Shown piece by piece: positions 1 through 7,471 of a stretch of 64,000 nucleotides of DNA. The translations under genes were made by a program, and so were the position numbers. The notes under the pieces are model-generated. The model made no database searches, was not told the DNA's origin, and worked only from the letters and a program-made list of their open reading frames with translations. The stretch's first letter is position 1; every line of letters starts with the position of its first letter. Origin of the DNA: Arachidicoccus sp. (GTDB lineage: Bacteria > Bacteroidota > Bacteroidia > Chitinophagales > Chitinophagaceae); assembly GCA_028283605.1 (NCBI GenBank), contig JAPWKH010000033.1, forward strand, positions 1 through 64,000. The letters are read 5' to 3'.

Positions 1-556
1 ATATGCGCTCGACCGCGAAGAAGCCTTGGGTCGCCCGCACGCGACCATGGCCGCCGCAGGTGCCGCAGACCGTCGGGCTGGTGCCGGGCTTGGCGCCCGA
101 GCCGTCGCAGACCTCGCAGGTGATGGCGGCGGGAACCTTGATCTCAACCTCGGCGCCCGCATAGGCCTGCTCGAGGGTGATCTCCAGGTCGTAACGCAGG
201 TCCTGACCGCGCTGCGGGCCGTTGTTCGACTGGCGGCGGCCACCGCCGAACATCTCGCCGAACACATCGCCGAACACGTCGTTGAAGATATCGTTGGCGT
301 CGCCGCCAAAGCCGCCGGGACCGCCTTGCGGTCCGCCGTTCACCCCGGCATGGCCGAAGCGGTCATAGGCCGCGCGCTTCTGGGCGTCGGACAGCACAGA
401 ATAGGCTTCGTTGACCTCCTTGAAGCGTGAGGACGCATCCTCGCAACCGCCATTGCGGTCGGGATGGTGCTCCATCGCCATCTTGCGGAAGGCGGCCTTG
501 AGGGCGGCGTCATCGCAGCCACGGGCCACGCCCAGGACTTCGTAATAGTCGCGCAT
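1..556 (-). CDS. dnaJ: Chaperone DnaJ (N-terminal part, runs off the window)
   Basis: Hsp40 co-chaperone that delivers unfolded proteins to DnaK and stimulates its ATPase in the cytoplasm. Reading the minus strand from the ATG at 556 gives [13 protein letters not shown], then a J domain with the HPD motif (EHHPDRNGG, about residues 30-38), a glycine-rich linker ([13 protein letters not shown] and a second GGG stretch), and the first zinc-finger repeats ([16 protein letters not shown]). The reading frame is still open at base 1, so the rest of the zinc domain and the C-terminal substrate domains are outside the window. It lies 165 bases downstream of dnaK on the same strand, the usual order, and is probably cotranscribed. 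No frameshift is seen in the 185 visible codons. Confidence 0.95.
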   Translation of the reverse strand, partial: MRDYYEVLGVARGCDDAALKAAFRKMAMEHHPDRNGGCEDASSRFKEVNEAYSVLSDAQKRAAYDRFGHAGVNGGPQGGPGGFGGDANDIFNDVFGDVFGEMFGGGRRQSNNGPQRGQDLRYDLEITLEQAYAGAEVEIKVPAAITCEVCDGSGAKPGTSPTVCGTCGGHGRVRATQGFFAVERI

Positions 557-721
557 CGTCAGGGTCGATCACTAGCCATGAGATACGGATGTGGCGTTGA
601 TAGGGAAACGCGACCCGGTGGGATAGCGCGCAGGCGGCGGCAAGGGGTCATCGAGCCTTGTTCCGCAAAGGTAGCGCGGCGGCGGATCAGGTCGTTCAAT
701 GTCCGCCGGCGCGACCCATGG

Positions 722-2617
722 TCACGCCGACGGCTTGGAGTCGTCGACTTCTTCGAATTCGGCGTCGACGACGCCGTCATCAGCGGCGGCGTCTTCGCTG
801 TCCTCAGCGCCCTGCTGGGCGCCGTACATCGCTTCGCCGAGCTTCATCGACGCCTGGATCAGGGCTTGGGTCTTGGCTTGGATCGCCTCGACGTCTTCAC
901 CTTCCAGAGCGGTCTTCAGATCGGCCAGGCCGGTCTCGATCGCGGTCTTCTCGGCCGCGCCGACCTTGTCGCCATGCTCGGCCAGGGCCTTCTCGGTCGA
1001 GTGCAGGATGGCTTCGCCGTGGTTCTTGGCCTCGACCAGCGCCTTCTTCTTCTCGTCCGAGGCCTTGTTGGCTTCGGCTTCCTTGACCATGCGCTCGATG
1101 TCCGCGTCGCTCAGGCCGCCGTTGGCCTGGATGCGGATCGAGTGCTCCCGGTTGGTCGCCTTGTCCTTGGCGTGGACCTGGACAATGCCGTTGGCGTCGA
1201 TGTCGAAGGTGACCTCGATCTGCGGCACGCCACGCGGCGCCGGCGGGATGCCGGTCAGGTCGAACTGACCCAGCAACTTGTTGTCCTCGGCCATCGGACG
1301 CTCGCCCTGGAAGGTGCGGATCGTCACGGCCGACTGGTTGTCGGCGGCGGTCGAGAAGGTTTGCGAGCGCTTGGTCGGGATGGTGGTGTTGCGCTCGATC
1401 AGCGGGGTGAACACGCCATTCAGGGTCTCGATGCCCAGGGTCAGCGGGGTCACGTCCAGCAGCAGCACGTCCTTGACGTCGCCTTGCAGCACGCCGGCCT
1501 GAACGGCGGCGCCCAGGGCCACGACTTCGTCAGGGTTCACGCCCTTGTGCGGCTCGCGGCCGAAGAAGTCCTGCACCGCCTGCTGAACCTTGGGCATGCG
1601 GCTCATGCCGCCGACCAGGATCACTTCGTCGATGTCGCTCTTCTTGAGGCCGGCGTCCTTCAGCGCCTGTTCGCACGGACCGATGGTGCGGGCGATCAGG
1701 TCTTCCACCAGGGCTTCGAGCTTGGAGCGCGACAGCTTGATGTTCAGGTGCAGCGGGCCCGACGCGTTCATCGAGATGAAGGGCAGGTTCACTTCGTACT
1801 GAGCCGTCGACGACAGCTCCTTCTTGGCCTTTTCAGCCTCTTCGCGCAGACGCTGGAGGGCCAGCTTGTCCTTACGCAGGTCGACGCTCTGCTCTTTCTT
1901 GAACTCGTCGGCCAGGTAGTCGACGATCCGCAGGTCGAAGTCTTCGCCGCCCAGGAAGGTGTCGCCGTTGGTCGACTTCACTTCGAAGACGCCGTCGCCG
2001 ATTTCCAGGATCGAGACGTCGAAGGTGCCGCCGCCCAGATCGTAGACGGCGATCTTCTTGCCGTCGTTCTTTTCCAGGCCGTAGGCCAGGGCCGCGGCGG
2101 TCGGCTCGTTGATGATGCGCAGGACTTCAAGGCCGGCGATCTTGCCGGCGTCCTTGGTCGCCTGACGCTGGGCGTCGTTGAAATAGGCCGGAACCGTGAT
2201 GACCGCCTTGGTCACCGGCTCGCCCAGGTGGGTTTCGGCGGCTTCCTTCATCTTCTGAAGGATGAAGGCCGAAACTTCCTGCGGGCTGTAGTCCTTGCCG
2301 TGGGCCTTGACCCAAGCGTCGCCGGTCGGGCCCTTGACGATCTCATAGGGCACCATCGCCTTGTCCTTCTCGACCACCGGGTCGGAAGCGGCGCGGCCGA
2401 TCAGGCGCTTGATGGCGAAAAGGGTGTTGGTCGGGTTGGTGACGGCCTGGCGCTTGGCGGGCTGACCCACCAGCCGTTCGCCGTCTTCCATGAAACCCAC
2501 CACCGATGGCGTCGTGCGAGCGCCTTCGGCGTTCTCGATCACCTTGGGGGTTTTACCGTCCATGATGGCAACGCACGAGTTCGTGGTGCCAAGGTCGATA
2601 CCGATAATCTTAGCCAT
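722..2617 (-). CDS. dnaK: Molecular chaperone DnaK (Hsp70)
   Basis: ATP-dependent Hsp70 chaperone, 631 residues, normal full length. The ATPase domain carries the three Hsp70 signatures: IDLGTTNS (residues 7-14), [12 protein letters not shown] (around 195) and [11 protein letters not shown] (around 340). The substrate-binding domain follows ([12 protein letters not shown]), and the C-terminus is acidic, ending near DAEFEEVDD. The ATG at 2617 is preferred over an upstream in-frame TTG at 2626 because [10 protein letters not shown] is the family start and a GGAG lies upstream of it. The sequence is highly Caulobacter-like and strongly GC-rich. It forms a dnaK-dnaJ unit with the gene below it and has a heat-shock-like promoter at 2697-2725. 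The gene is intact. Confidence 0.97.
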   Translation of the reverse strand: MAKIIGIDLGTTNSCVAIMDGKTPKVIENAEGARTTPSVVGFMEDGERLVGQPAKRQAVTNPTNTLFAIKRLIGRAASDPVVEKDKAMVPYEIVKGPTGDAWVKAHGKDYSPQEVSAFILQKMKEAAETHLGEPVTKAVITVPAYFNDAQRQATKDAGKIAGLEVLRIINEPTAAALAYGLEKNDGKKIAVYDLGGGTFDVSILEIGDGVFEVKSTNGDTFLGGEDFDLRIVDYLADEFKKEQSVDLRKDKLALQRLREEAEKAKKELSSTAQYEVNLPFISMNASGPLHLNIKLSRSKLEALVEDLIARTIGPCEQALKDAGLKKSDIDEVILVGGMSRMPKVQQAVQDFFGREPHKGVNPDEVVALGAAVQAGVLQGDVKDVLLLDVTPLTLGIETLNGVFTPLIERNTTIPTKRSQTFSTAADNQSAVTIRTFQGERPMAEDNKLLGQFDLTGIPPAPRGVPQIEVTFDIDANGIVQVHAKDKATNREHSIRIQANGGLSDADIERMVKEAEANKASDEKKKALVEAKNHGEAILHSTEKALAEHGDKVGAAEKTAIETGLADLKTALEGEDVEAIQAKTQALIQASMKLGEAMYGAQQGAEDSEDAAADDGVVDAEFEEVDDSKPSA

Positions 2618-2696
2618 GGATTTCAATCTGCTCCGTTGAGGCGAATGGGTTTTGGGGCGGCCTTATGAAAGAGAAGCGCCGCAATTGTCCATCCCC

Positions 2697-2725
2697 GTTA
2701 AGATGAATTAAGGGAATTTTTCAAG
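2697..2725 (-). promoter_or_regulatory. Putative sigma-32 (RpoH) heat-shock promoter of dnaK
   Basis: On the minus strand CTTGAAA (2725-2719) matches the RpoH -35 element. A 17-base spacer separates its CTTGAA hexamer from CTTAAC (2702-2697), a weak match to the alphaproteobacterial -10 (CYTATNT). It lies about 80 bases upstream of the dnaK start. That dnaK-dnaJ is controlled by RpoH in Caulobacter is established knowledge; assignment of these exact bases is inference. Confidence 0.5.
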
Positions 2726-2823
2726 CCCCCAACTCAATCAGAGGCCCGAAAGCTGTAGCCGATATGGGAGATTGAAACGCCCCTGCAAGGGTATGGACCG
2801 GAATAGCCCTAAAATTTTTGCGG

Positions 2824-2844
2824 TAAGGGTGCGAGGCACCCTTA
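2824..2844. terminator. Perfect 9-bp hairpin, possible terminator
   Basis: TAAGGGTGC (2824-2832), loop GAG, GCACCCTTA (2836-2844) form a perfect hairpin between dnaK and the ATPase fragment. On the minus strand, just downstream of the fragment, it is followed by CCGCAAAAATTTT, which is not a clean T tract, so terminator function is uncertain. It could also be a leftover small palindrome. Confidence 0.35.
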
Positions 2845-2900
2845 ACCCGGAATCGCTACAGCGCGTGCGGCAAACTGTTTTAGTACACTGAAGCTGATCG

Positions 2901-3362
2901 TTAAGCCTCTAAAACCGGCAAATTACACTGCAAGGCAGCATTTACATCCGGGTAGTCCAGGCTATTTGCATGCTCTGCGAACAAAGCTTGTAATAAAGAT
3001 GAAAAATCATTCAATGGTGAATTAATTTTATTTTTCCATCTATTTCCTTTTCTGAATACGCTAAGTTGCTTATTATTTTTATCTTTAAAATCAATTTTTA
3101 CTCCAAAGTTTTGTCTAGAAATATTATTCCCTAATTGAAGAGCTTCTAGTGCCAACTCTTCACTGACTTTTGGCACATCAGTATCCAGAACCAACATTCG
3201 ATGTGCAGAAATTCTATGCGCATTTAGGGAGTGATTGGTCTCAATTTCGGCCGCGAGGCGACTCTTGCCAGAGCCATTGGCGCCGACAATAATAACTGAA
3301 GAACCGGGTGCAAGAGAGATGTTCTGGCTACCTGAGGGCGTTGGAACGTCAAAGCTAAACAA
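2901..3362 (-). pseudogene. Truncated AAA-type ATP-binding protein (N-terminal fragment)
   Basis: 153 residues with a Walker A motif GANGSGKS (about residues 27-34) in an SMC/AAA15-like setting (SVIIVGANGSGKSRLAAEI). No Walker B, signature motif or C-terminal half is present, and the frame stops after NLPVLEA. Proteins with this start usually run to several hundred residues, so this is probably the 5' remnant of a larger ATPase of the kind found in defence or mobile islands. Its AT-rich composition differs sharply from dnaK next door, which points to transferred DNA. It could be a genuine short protein, but the missing ATPase half argues against this. Confidence 0.5.
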
Positions 3363-3502
3363 AATTCCCCCAGCTAATTAAGAGCCATCCAGTTAGCAAA
3401 AAACCATCGCAGCAAAATACTAGATTCGTGTTTAATTATAAGAAGAATTATACTTGATACTTAATTTATCCCCACTCTCCAAAACTGCCCCATCATTCCC
3501 TG

Positions 3503-4021
3503 ATGGATACCTCTGACGACATGACCGCCGATCTCTCGCCGCTTGAACAGCGGCGGGCGGCCTTGCGCGCCCTGTCCGACGACATCATGGACATCATCAA
3601 GGACCTGCCCAAGCCGACAACCTGGCTGGAAGGCGACCGCGCCATGCGCTGTCTCGGCACCGCCGATCGCGTCACGGTTCAGTTGTTCCGCAAGGTAAAG
3701 GCGCATATACCCGCCAAAGCCAGGCACATCCCGGCTTATTCGGCAGCACCCGCCTGCGAACCGGAAGCGCCCTTTGTCTCCCGCTTCGAAGATGACGATG
3801 TTGAAAACGTCGAAGAAACCGATGACGGCGCGGCGCTCGATATCATGCTCGATGACATGGAAGCCCTGCTCGATGCCATTGATCGCGGCGAAACGCCCGC
3901 ACCCGTTAAGCTATCCGCGAAATGCGTGGCCACCGGCCACGACACGCCCTATCACACTCTGGCGCAAGCTCTGAACCGTGGCCGCGACCTGCTAAATGAG
4001 CTGGCTACCGCGCCTCCATAA
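3503..4021 (+). CDS. Hypothetical acidic protein
   Basis: 172 residues, GC-rich like the dnaK region and so probably a native gene. It starts MDTSDDMTADLSPLEQRRAAL, then a region with DIMDIIKDLPKPTTWLEGDRA, a basic stretch (RKVKAHIPAKARH), and an acidic middle (RFEDDDVENVEETDDG). It has no signal peptide, membrane segment or recognisable domain. I do not recognise the family. The IS407-type element begins 17 bases after its stop codon, so the insertion just missed the reading frame. Confidence 0.6.
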   Translation: MDTSDDMTADLSPLEQRRAALRALSDDIMDIIKDLPKPTTWLEGDRAMRCLGTADRVTVQLFRKVKAHIPAKARHIPAYSAAPACEPEAPFVSRFEDDDVENVEETDDGAALDIMLDDMEALLDAIDRGETPAPVKLSAKCVATGHDTPYHTLAQALNRGRDLLNELATAPP

Positions 4022-4268
4022 TATCAGCCTTAAGATGCGACGTTGCCCCTTGATGTTATCCAATCTTGAGTTCGCTCGGGCGGTTGGTTTTTCCGTTTTG
4101 GATACTGGTGGGAGCGTCGGTGACCGGCGCGGAGCTGTGCGATGAGCGCAGCGCCAGGTCACTACGACGCGGGTTGAAATTGCGGGCATACTCGGCCGGC
4201 GTCAACCAGCCGATCCGGGAATGTGGTCGTTGGGTGTTGTAATCCGTCCTCCAGGTTTGAAGTACCGC

Positions 4269-4988
4269 TCAGGCATGAGCCAAAGACGTGAAAAGCGTCT
4301 CGTTGAGCAGCTCATCTCTCAAACGCCCGTTGAAGCTTTCCACAAAGGCGTTCTGGTTGGACTGCCCGGTGCGATGTAGTGCCAACCCACCCGGCTGGAA
4401 TCTGCCCAGGACAGGATGGCATTGCTGGTGAATTCCGTTCCATTATCGCTGACGATCATCTTGGGTCGGCCCCGCTCAGCAATGATCCTATCGAGTTCGC
4501 GCGCGACGCGGCCGCCCGACAGCGATGTGTCGACGGTGAGTGTCAGGCATTCCCGTGAACAATCGTCGACCACACACAAGATGCGCAAGCGACGGCCGTC
4601 AGTGAGTTGATCCGATACAAAGTCCAGTGACCAACGCTCGTTCGGCGCCATGGGCAGCAGCATGGGTGAGCGTGTGCCCATGGCACGCTTACGGCCACCA
4701 CCCGGCGCCGCACGGTGACCTTCTCCCGATACATTCGGAAGAGCCGTTTGTGGTTCACGACAAAGCCTTCCGCTTCAAAAGGACGTGGAGGCGGCGATAG
4801 CCAAGCCGCCGGCGTTCGGTCGCCATAGAACGCATGCGTTCGCGCAAGGTGCCGTCGTCACTATGCCTGGAGGCATAACGAACCGTCATCCGGCAACATG
4901 AAATGACCTGGCACGCCCGTCGCTCGCTCATCTCGTAGGTGGCTTCAAGATAAGCAACAGCTTCCCGCCGAGCGGCGGGCGCTACCAT
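4269..4988 (-). pseudogene. IS407-type transposase OrfB, frameshifted (copy 1)
   Basis: Corresponds to the DDE integrase-core OrfB of copy 2 but is broken into at least three frames. One base is lost near 4777 (CCGCTTC for CCCGCTTC), and there are clustered changes near 4698-4725 and near 4361. Pieces such as [15 protein letters not shown] and VSDNGTEF can still be read. It also carries the same in-frame TGA at 4269-4271 as copy 2. No active transposase can be made from this copy as read. Confidence 0.8.
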
Positions 4989-5246
4989 TTTTTTCCAAGC
5001 AGGTCTTTCAACGCGACATTGTCCAGCATCGCGTCGGCCAGCATACGCTTCAGCTTGGCGTTCTCATCTTCCAGCGACTTCAGCCGCTTGGCCTCAGATA
5101 CTTCCATGCCGCCGTACTTGGCCTTCCACTTGTAAATGCTGGCGTCGCTCACGCCGTGCGTGCGACACAGATCCGACCGGAACACCGGTCTCGTGCTCCT
5201 TCAAAATCGATATGATCTGCTCTTCTGTGAATCGGCTTCGCTTCAT
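4982..5246 (-). pseudogene. IS407-type OrfA, frameshifted (copy 1)
   Basis: Helix-turn-helix OrfA of the IS3 family. Relative to copy 2, two bases (AC) are missing near 5180, breaking the frame between the start (MKRSRF) and the HTH region ([17 protein letters not shown]). The remainder down to LKDLLGKKW is intact and ends at the same A7 slippery run as copy 2. Confidence 0.8.
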
Positions 5247-5411
5247 TCTCTGGTCCTCTTTTAAGGCCAGAGCTAACTTTAAACTGGATTAAATCCCGGG
5301 GGCAACGTCGGATGCTTTGAGCGCAAGATCAGATGGTCTGCACTCAGCGCTCCCACAGACAGCTATTCAAGGCGCGTCTCCGGAATACGCAAACACCCCA
5401 TCACTAACGCA

Positions 5412-5446
5412 TTCAGGGTATGAACCGTACCGGTTCATACCCTGAA
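5412..5446. repeat. Perfect 16-bp inverted repeat downstream of gcrA
   Basis: TTCAGGGTATGAACCG (5412-5427), loop TAC, and its exact complement (5431-5446). It lies 55 bases beyond the gcrA stop codon. The A-run (5445-5450) is on the side away from gcrA, so it does not make a textbook terminator for gcrA, although a very stable hairpin could still stop or stabilise the transcript. The symmetry would also suit an operator. Confidence 0.6.
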
Positions 5447-5500
5447 AAAACACGCGCCTGCGGATGCCACCGGCAAGCATCCGCCTGCCCGTCGCTCTTA

Positions 5501-6031
5501 CTACAGATAGCGACGCAGATTACGGGAAAGCTCCGCGCCACCGTCGCGCTTCTTGGTCTTTTGCGATGGCTGATAAGCCACGCGAGCGTGTTCCACGCAA
5601 TAGGGGGTGCCGTCATCCGAACGGCGGCCGCAGAAGGAGAAGCTGTCCGAGGACGGATCGCCGATCGGCCACTTGCACATCTTGGCGCCGAGGGTAAGCA
5701 CAGTGGCGGTGCCGGGCTCTTCGACATAGGGCACAACCGGTTGATTGATCACCGGGCGGGCAAGAACCGGCTCAGTGCGGCGGACCGTGGCCTGCGCTGC
5801 CGGGCGTTCGGCGGGCGCGCTGGATACCGCAGGACGCGGAGGACGGGCGGGCTTGTAAAGGGGGCGCGTCGGTTGCGAAGGCGCGGCCCGGCCCGACAGG
5901 CCCAGACGGTGCACCTTGCCGATCACGGCATTGCGCGTCACGCCGCCAAGCTGTTTGGCGATCTGGCTGGCGGAATGGCCTTCCTGCCAGAGCTTTTTCA
6001 GCGTTTCTACGCGTTCGTCGGTCCAGCTCAT
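5501..6031 (-). CDS. gcrA: Cell-cycle transcriptional regulator GcrA
   Basis: 176 residues, very close to the usual length of about 173. The N-terminal DNA-binding domain (MSWTDERVETLKKLWQEG, then SASQIAKQLGGVTRNAVIGK, residues 1-45) is typical. A proline-rich linker follows (PTRPLYKPARPPRPA), then the C-terminal sigma-70-interacting domain with conserved cysteines (CKWPIGDP, FCGRRS, YCVEH). GcrA binds RNA polymerase and activates promoters carrying m6A-methylated GANTC sites, working with CcrM, DnaA and CtrA in Caulobacterales. The gene is intact and the ATG at 6031 is the family start. This core gene sits inside the IS-bracketed segment. DnaA-box-like sites lie about 190-210 bases upstream. 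Confidence 0.95.
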   Translation of the reverse strand: MSWTDERVETLKKLWQEGHSASQIAKQLGGVTRNAVIGKVHRLGLSGRAAPSQPTRPLYKPARPPRPAVSSAPAERPAAQATVRRTEPVLARPVINQPVVPYVEEPGTATVLTLGAKMCKWPIGDPSSDSFSFCGRRSDDGTPYCVEHARVAYQPSQKTKKRDGGAELSRNLRRYL

Positions 6032-6219
6032 ACTGCTACTCTCCCATGCTGATCCAGATCAGTTGCGATTTGAAAGCAAACAAATCACAAGATATAGATG
6101 ATCCCAAAGGCATCCGTGCCCCCATCGTCAACAGATGGTAAACGAAATGTTAAAAACCGCAATATATGGTGGGAAGGGAATTCCAGTCTGTCCACATATA
6201 TCTAGATGTTGTGTTTTTA

Positions 6220-6239
6220 TAATCCACATATGTGGATAA
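6220..6239. promoter_or_regulatory. Pair of inverted DnaA boxes upstream of gcrA
   Basis: TGTGGATAA (6231-6239) is a perfect DnaA box (complement TTATCCACA). TAATCCACA (6220-6228) is a one-mismatch box facing it, together forming the palindrome TCCACATATGTGGA. Another half-like site TCCACATA is at 6191-6198, and a GANTC methylation site (GAATC) is at 6306-6310. DnaA activation of gcrA is known in Caulobacter; use of these boxes here is inference. Confidence 0.55.
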
Positions 6240-6315
6240 GGCGCCCATTCAGGGCTTTGCATCGAGCGCTATTCTGCGGCGGGTAGCGTCCGCTTTTTCT
6301 GAGCGGAATCAAAAG

Positions 6316-6340
6316 GGGGCTGCCCGTTTTGGGCAGCCCC
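6316..6340 (-). terminator. 10-bp GC-rich hairpin with T tract, minus strand
   Basis: GGGGCTGCCC (6316-6325), loop of five, GGGCAGCCCC (6331-6340). On the minus strand it is followed by CTTTTGATT, a short T tract typical of intrinsic termination. It lies upstream of gcrA and would shield the gcrA promoter from transcription entering from higher coordinates. The region 6341-6522 holds no gene I can support. Confidence 0.5.
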
Positions 6341-6522
6341 GTCGTCAACATTATATAGGTTCCAACAGATGTATTACAAGGTGAACCTGTTGATGTCGCA
6401 CGTCCGGCTTCAGCATATGTTCGACAGACGAACCGAAGATCAAATTTACAGGCGTGCCGTGAATGGCGCTTTAATGGTTAGCGCCGGCCAGGCCAGAACC
6501 TATCTTGTACGTGGATTTGCAT

Positions 6523-6747
6523 ATGGAAAAGCCCGCCGCCTTTAGGGCTGCGGGCTTTATGGTGGAGCTTAGCGGAGAGGCATCGAACCAACTCTTCGCT
6601 ATCATGGAAGAATGGAACCATCTTTTAAAGCACTCTTGTATCGTAAAAACGCCGCCGGTTCCTGCAAATACGGACGAAAAGTTTTCAGAACTGATCCCCC
6701 CACGGAAAAAGGGCCGCCCCCGTAAGAAGCTCAATAAGGCTTCATAG
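6523..6747 (+). CDS. Small protein with C-terminal AT-hook-like motif
   Basis: 74 residues starting MEKPAAFRAAGFMVELSGEA and ending with a basic tail containing KKGRPRKK, an AT-hook-like GRP core that could bind the DNA minor groove. An upstream in-frame TTG at 6505 is less likely as the start. The family is not recognised. The gene is followed after 11 bases by a second small gene with a good ribosome-binding site (AGGGGAGAG), so the two look like an operon, perhaps from a plasmid or other mobile element. The second gene is interrupted by the IS21-type remnant. Confidence 0.5.
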   Translation: MEKPAAFRAAGFMVELSGEASNQLFAIMEEWNHLLKHSCIVKTPPVPANTDEKFSELIPPRKKGRPRKKLNKAS

Positions 6748-6758
6748 GGGAGAGCGGT

Positions 6759-6926
6759 ATGAGCAAAAAAGATACATTTCCGGTCTCTGTCCGTTTTGAT
6801 TTCAATCAATTGGCCAAGTTGGATGAAAACCGGGGCGGCCTATCCCGCACTGATTTTATTCGTTGGCGCACAATTGGCACTGTCAACGTCGGAGTAAAAG
6901 TCGGCCACGTGGCGGCGCAAAAGTAG
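6759..6926 (+). pseudogene. Ribbon-helix-helix-like small protein, truncated by IS21-type insertion
   Basis: Begins MSKKDTFPVSVRFDFNQLAK and continues with LDENRGGLSRTDFIRW, the pattern of a ribbon-helix-helix DNA-binding protein (beta strand, then two helices with a GLSRTDFIR-type turn), as in antitoxins or mobilisation accessory proteins. After about 40 codons (6880) the frame enters the IS21-type terminus and stops at 6926 after a non-native tail. Ribosome-binding site at 6746-6753. Family assignment rests on a short stretch and is tentative. Confidence 0.45.
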
Positions 6927-6939
6927 GCCAGTTGTTCTG

Positions 6940-6990
6940 CGCGTAGGAGAGCCCCCTTCGGGCGTAGCCCGAAGGGGGCTCTCCTACGCG
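6940..6990. repeat. 24-bp perfect inverted repeat inside the IS21-type end
   Basis: Left arm 6940-6963 (starting CGCGTAGGAGAGCCCCC), loop GTA, right arm 6967-6990, perfectly complementary. On the plus strand it is followed by a T6 run (7000-7005), so it could terminate transcription entering the element. Its length and perfection are unusual. A fold-back assembly artefact cannot be excluded. Confidence 0.6.
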
Positions 6991-7011
6991 GGCGGCCTGT
7001 TTTTTGGGTAA

Positions 7012-7299
7012 TCAGGGGGCGGGGCTGGCCTTACGAGCGCGGCTATGAGCCAGACGATAGCTGTCGCCATTCATCTCGAGGATGCTGACATGGTGGGTCA
7101 TGCGGTCCAGTAAGGCGCCGGTGAGCCGCTCGGATCCGAAGGTTTCGGTCCATTCATCGAAGGGCAAGTTGCTGGTAATCAGCGTCGAGCCGCGCTCGTA
7201 GCGCTGGGAGATCAGCTCGAACAGTAACTCCGCCCCGGTCTTGGACAGAGGTACGAAGCCCAGTTCATCGATGATAAGCAGCTCACATACCCTGACATT
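7012..7299 (-). pseudogene. istB: IstB transposition helper ATPase, C-terminal fragment
   Basis: Minus-strand reading gives CELLIIDELGFVPLSKTGAE (Walker B LLIIDELG), then LLFELISQRYERGSTLITSN, LPFDEWTETFGSERLTGALL and DRMTHHVSILEMNGDSYRLA, ending in a stop at 7012. This is the C-terminal 90 or so residues of IstB, the AAA+ helper of IS21 transposase. The N-terminus with Walker A is missing, and homology ends at about 7300. Confidence 0.8.
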
Positions 7300-7471
7300 G
7301 GATTGAAGGCTGCAAGGGCGCGTCGTGATTAGGCGCGTGAACTTCTGGCGGATGGTATGACCCAGCCGCTCAAAAGAAGCTGGAGGCAGTTGCGGTCACT
7401 ATAGGCATCACTTACCTTAAAGATATGTTGCCTGGCAATCGACCGTAGTCGGCCGTCACAGTAGAAAGCGA

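Larger units (their letters stand above)
4038..5310 (-). mobile_element. IS3-family (IS407-type) insertion sequence, copy 1, degraded
   Basis: About 1.27 kb with inverted ends beginning CGACGTTGCCCC (left 4038; right end GGGGCAACGTCG finishing at 5310). GATG flanks both sides (4034-4037 and 5311-5314), a 4-bp target duplication as expected for the IS407 group. It is nearly identical to copy 2 at 21,318-22,595 and has the same orientation. Compared with copy 2 it has a 2-base deletion in orfA and several small indels in orfB, so both genes are broken. The indels may be decay or sequence error. Confidence 0.85.
6881..7300. mobile_element. IS21-family remnant (one end plus part of istB)
   Basis: The terminus starts TGTCAACGTCGG (6881), and the two near-copies AAAAGTCGGCCA and AAAAGTAGGCCA follow within 40 bases. 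Multiple short terminal repeats of this kind are typical of IS21 elements. Inside lies the 3' part of istB on the minus strand. No istA and no second end are seen, so the element is a deletion remnant. From 7301 to 7471 I see no recognisable gene. Confidence 0.65.

Noticed and set aside
464-2668. Long plus-strand open frame (734 codons) opposite dnaK
   Set aside because: It is the antisense shadow of a highly conserved GC-rich gene; its text is low-complexity (repeated GLD, RLV, VDLD) with no domain, while the minus strand is a perfect DnaK.
6471-6809. 112-codon minus-strand frame over the AT-hook-like gene
   Set aside because: No motif, and it overlaps two plus-strand frames with ribosome-binding sites; treated as a shadow.
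7301-7471. Possible continuation of istB or another IS fragment
   Set aside because: Reading all frames I found no istB-like text beyond 7300 and no inverted repeat, so no feature is claimed.
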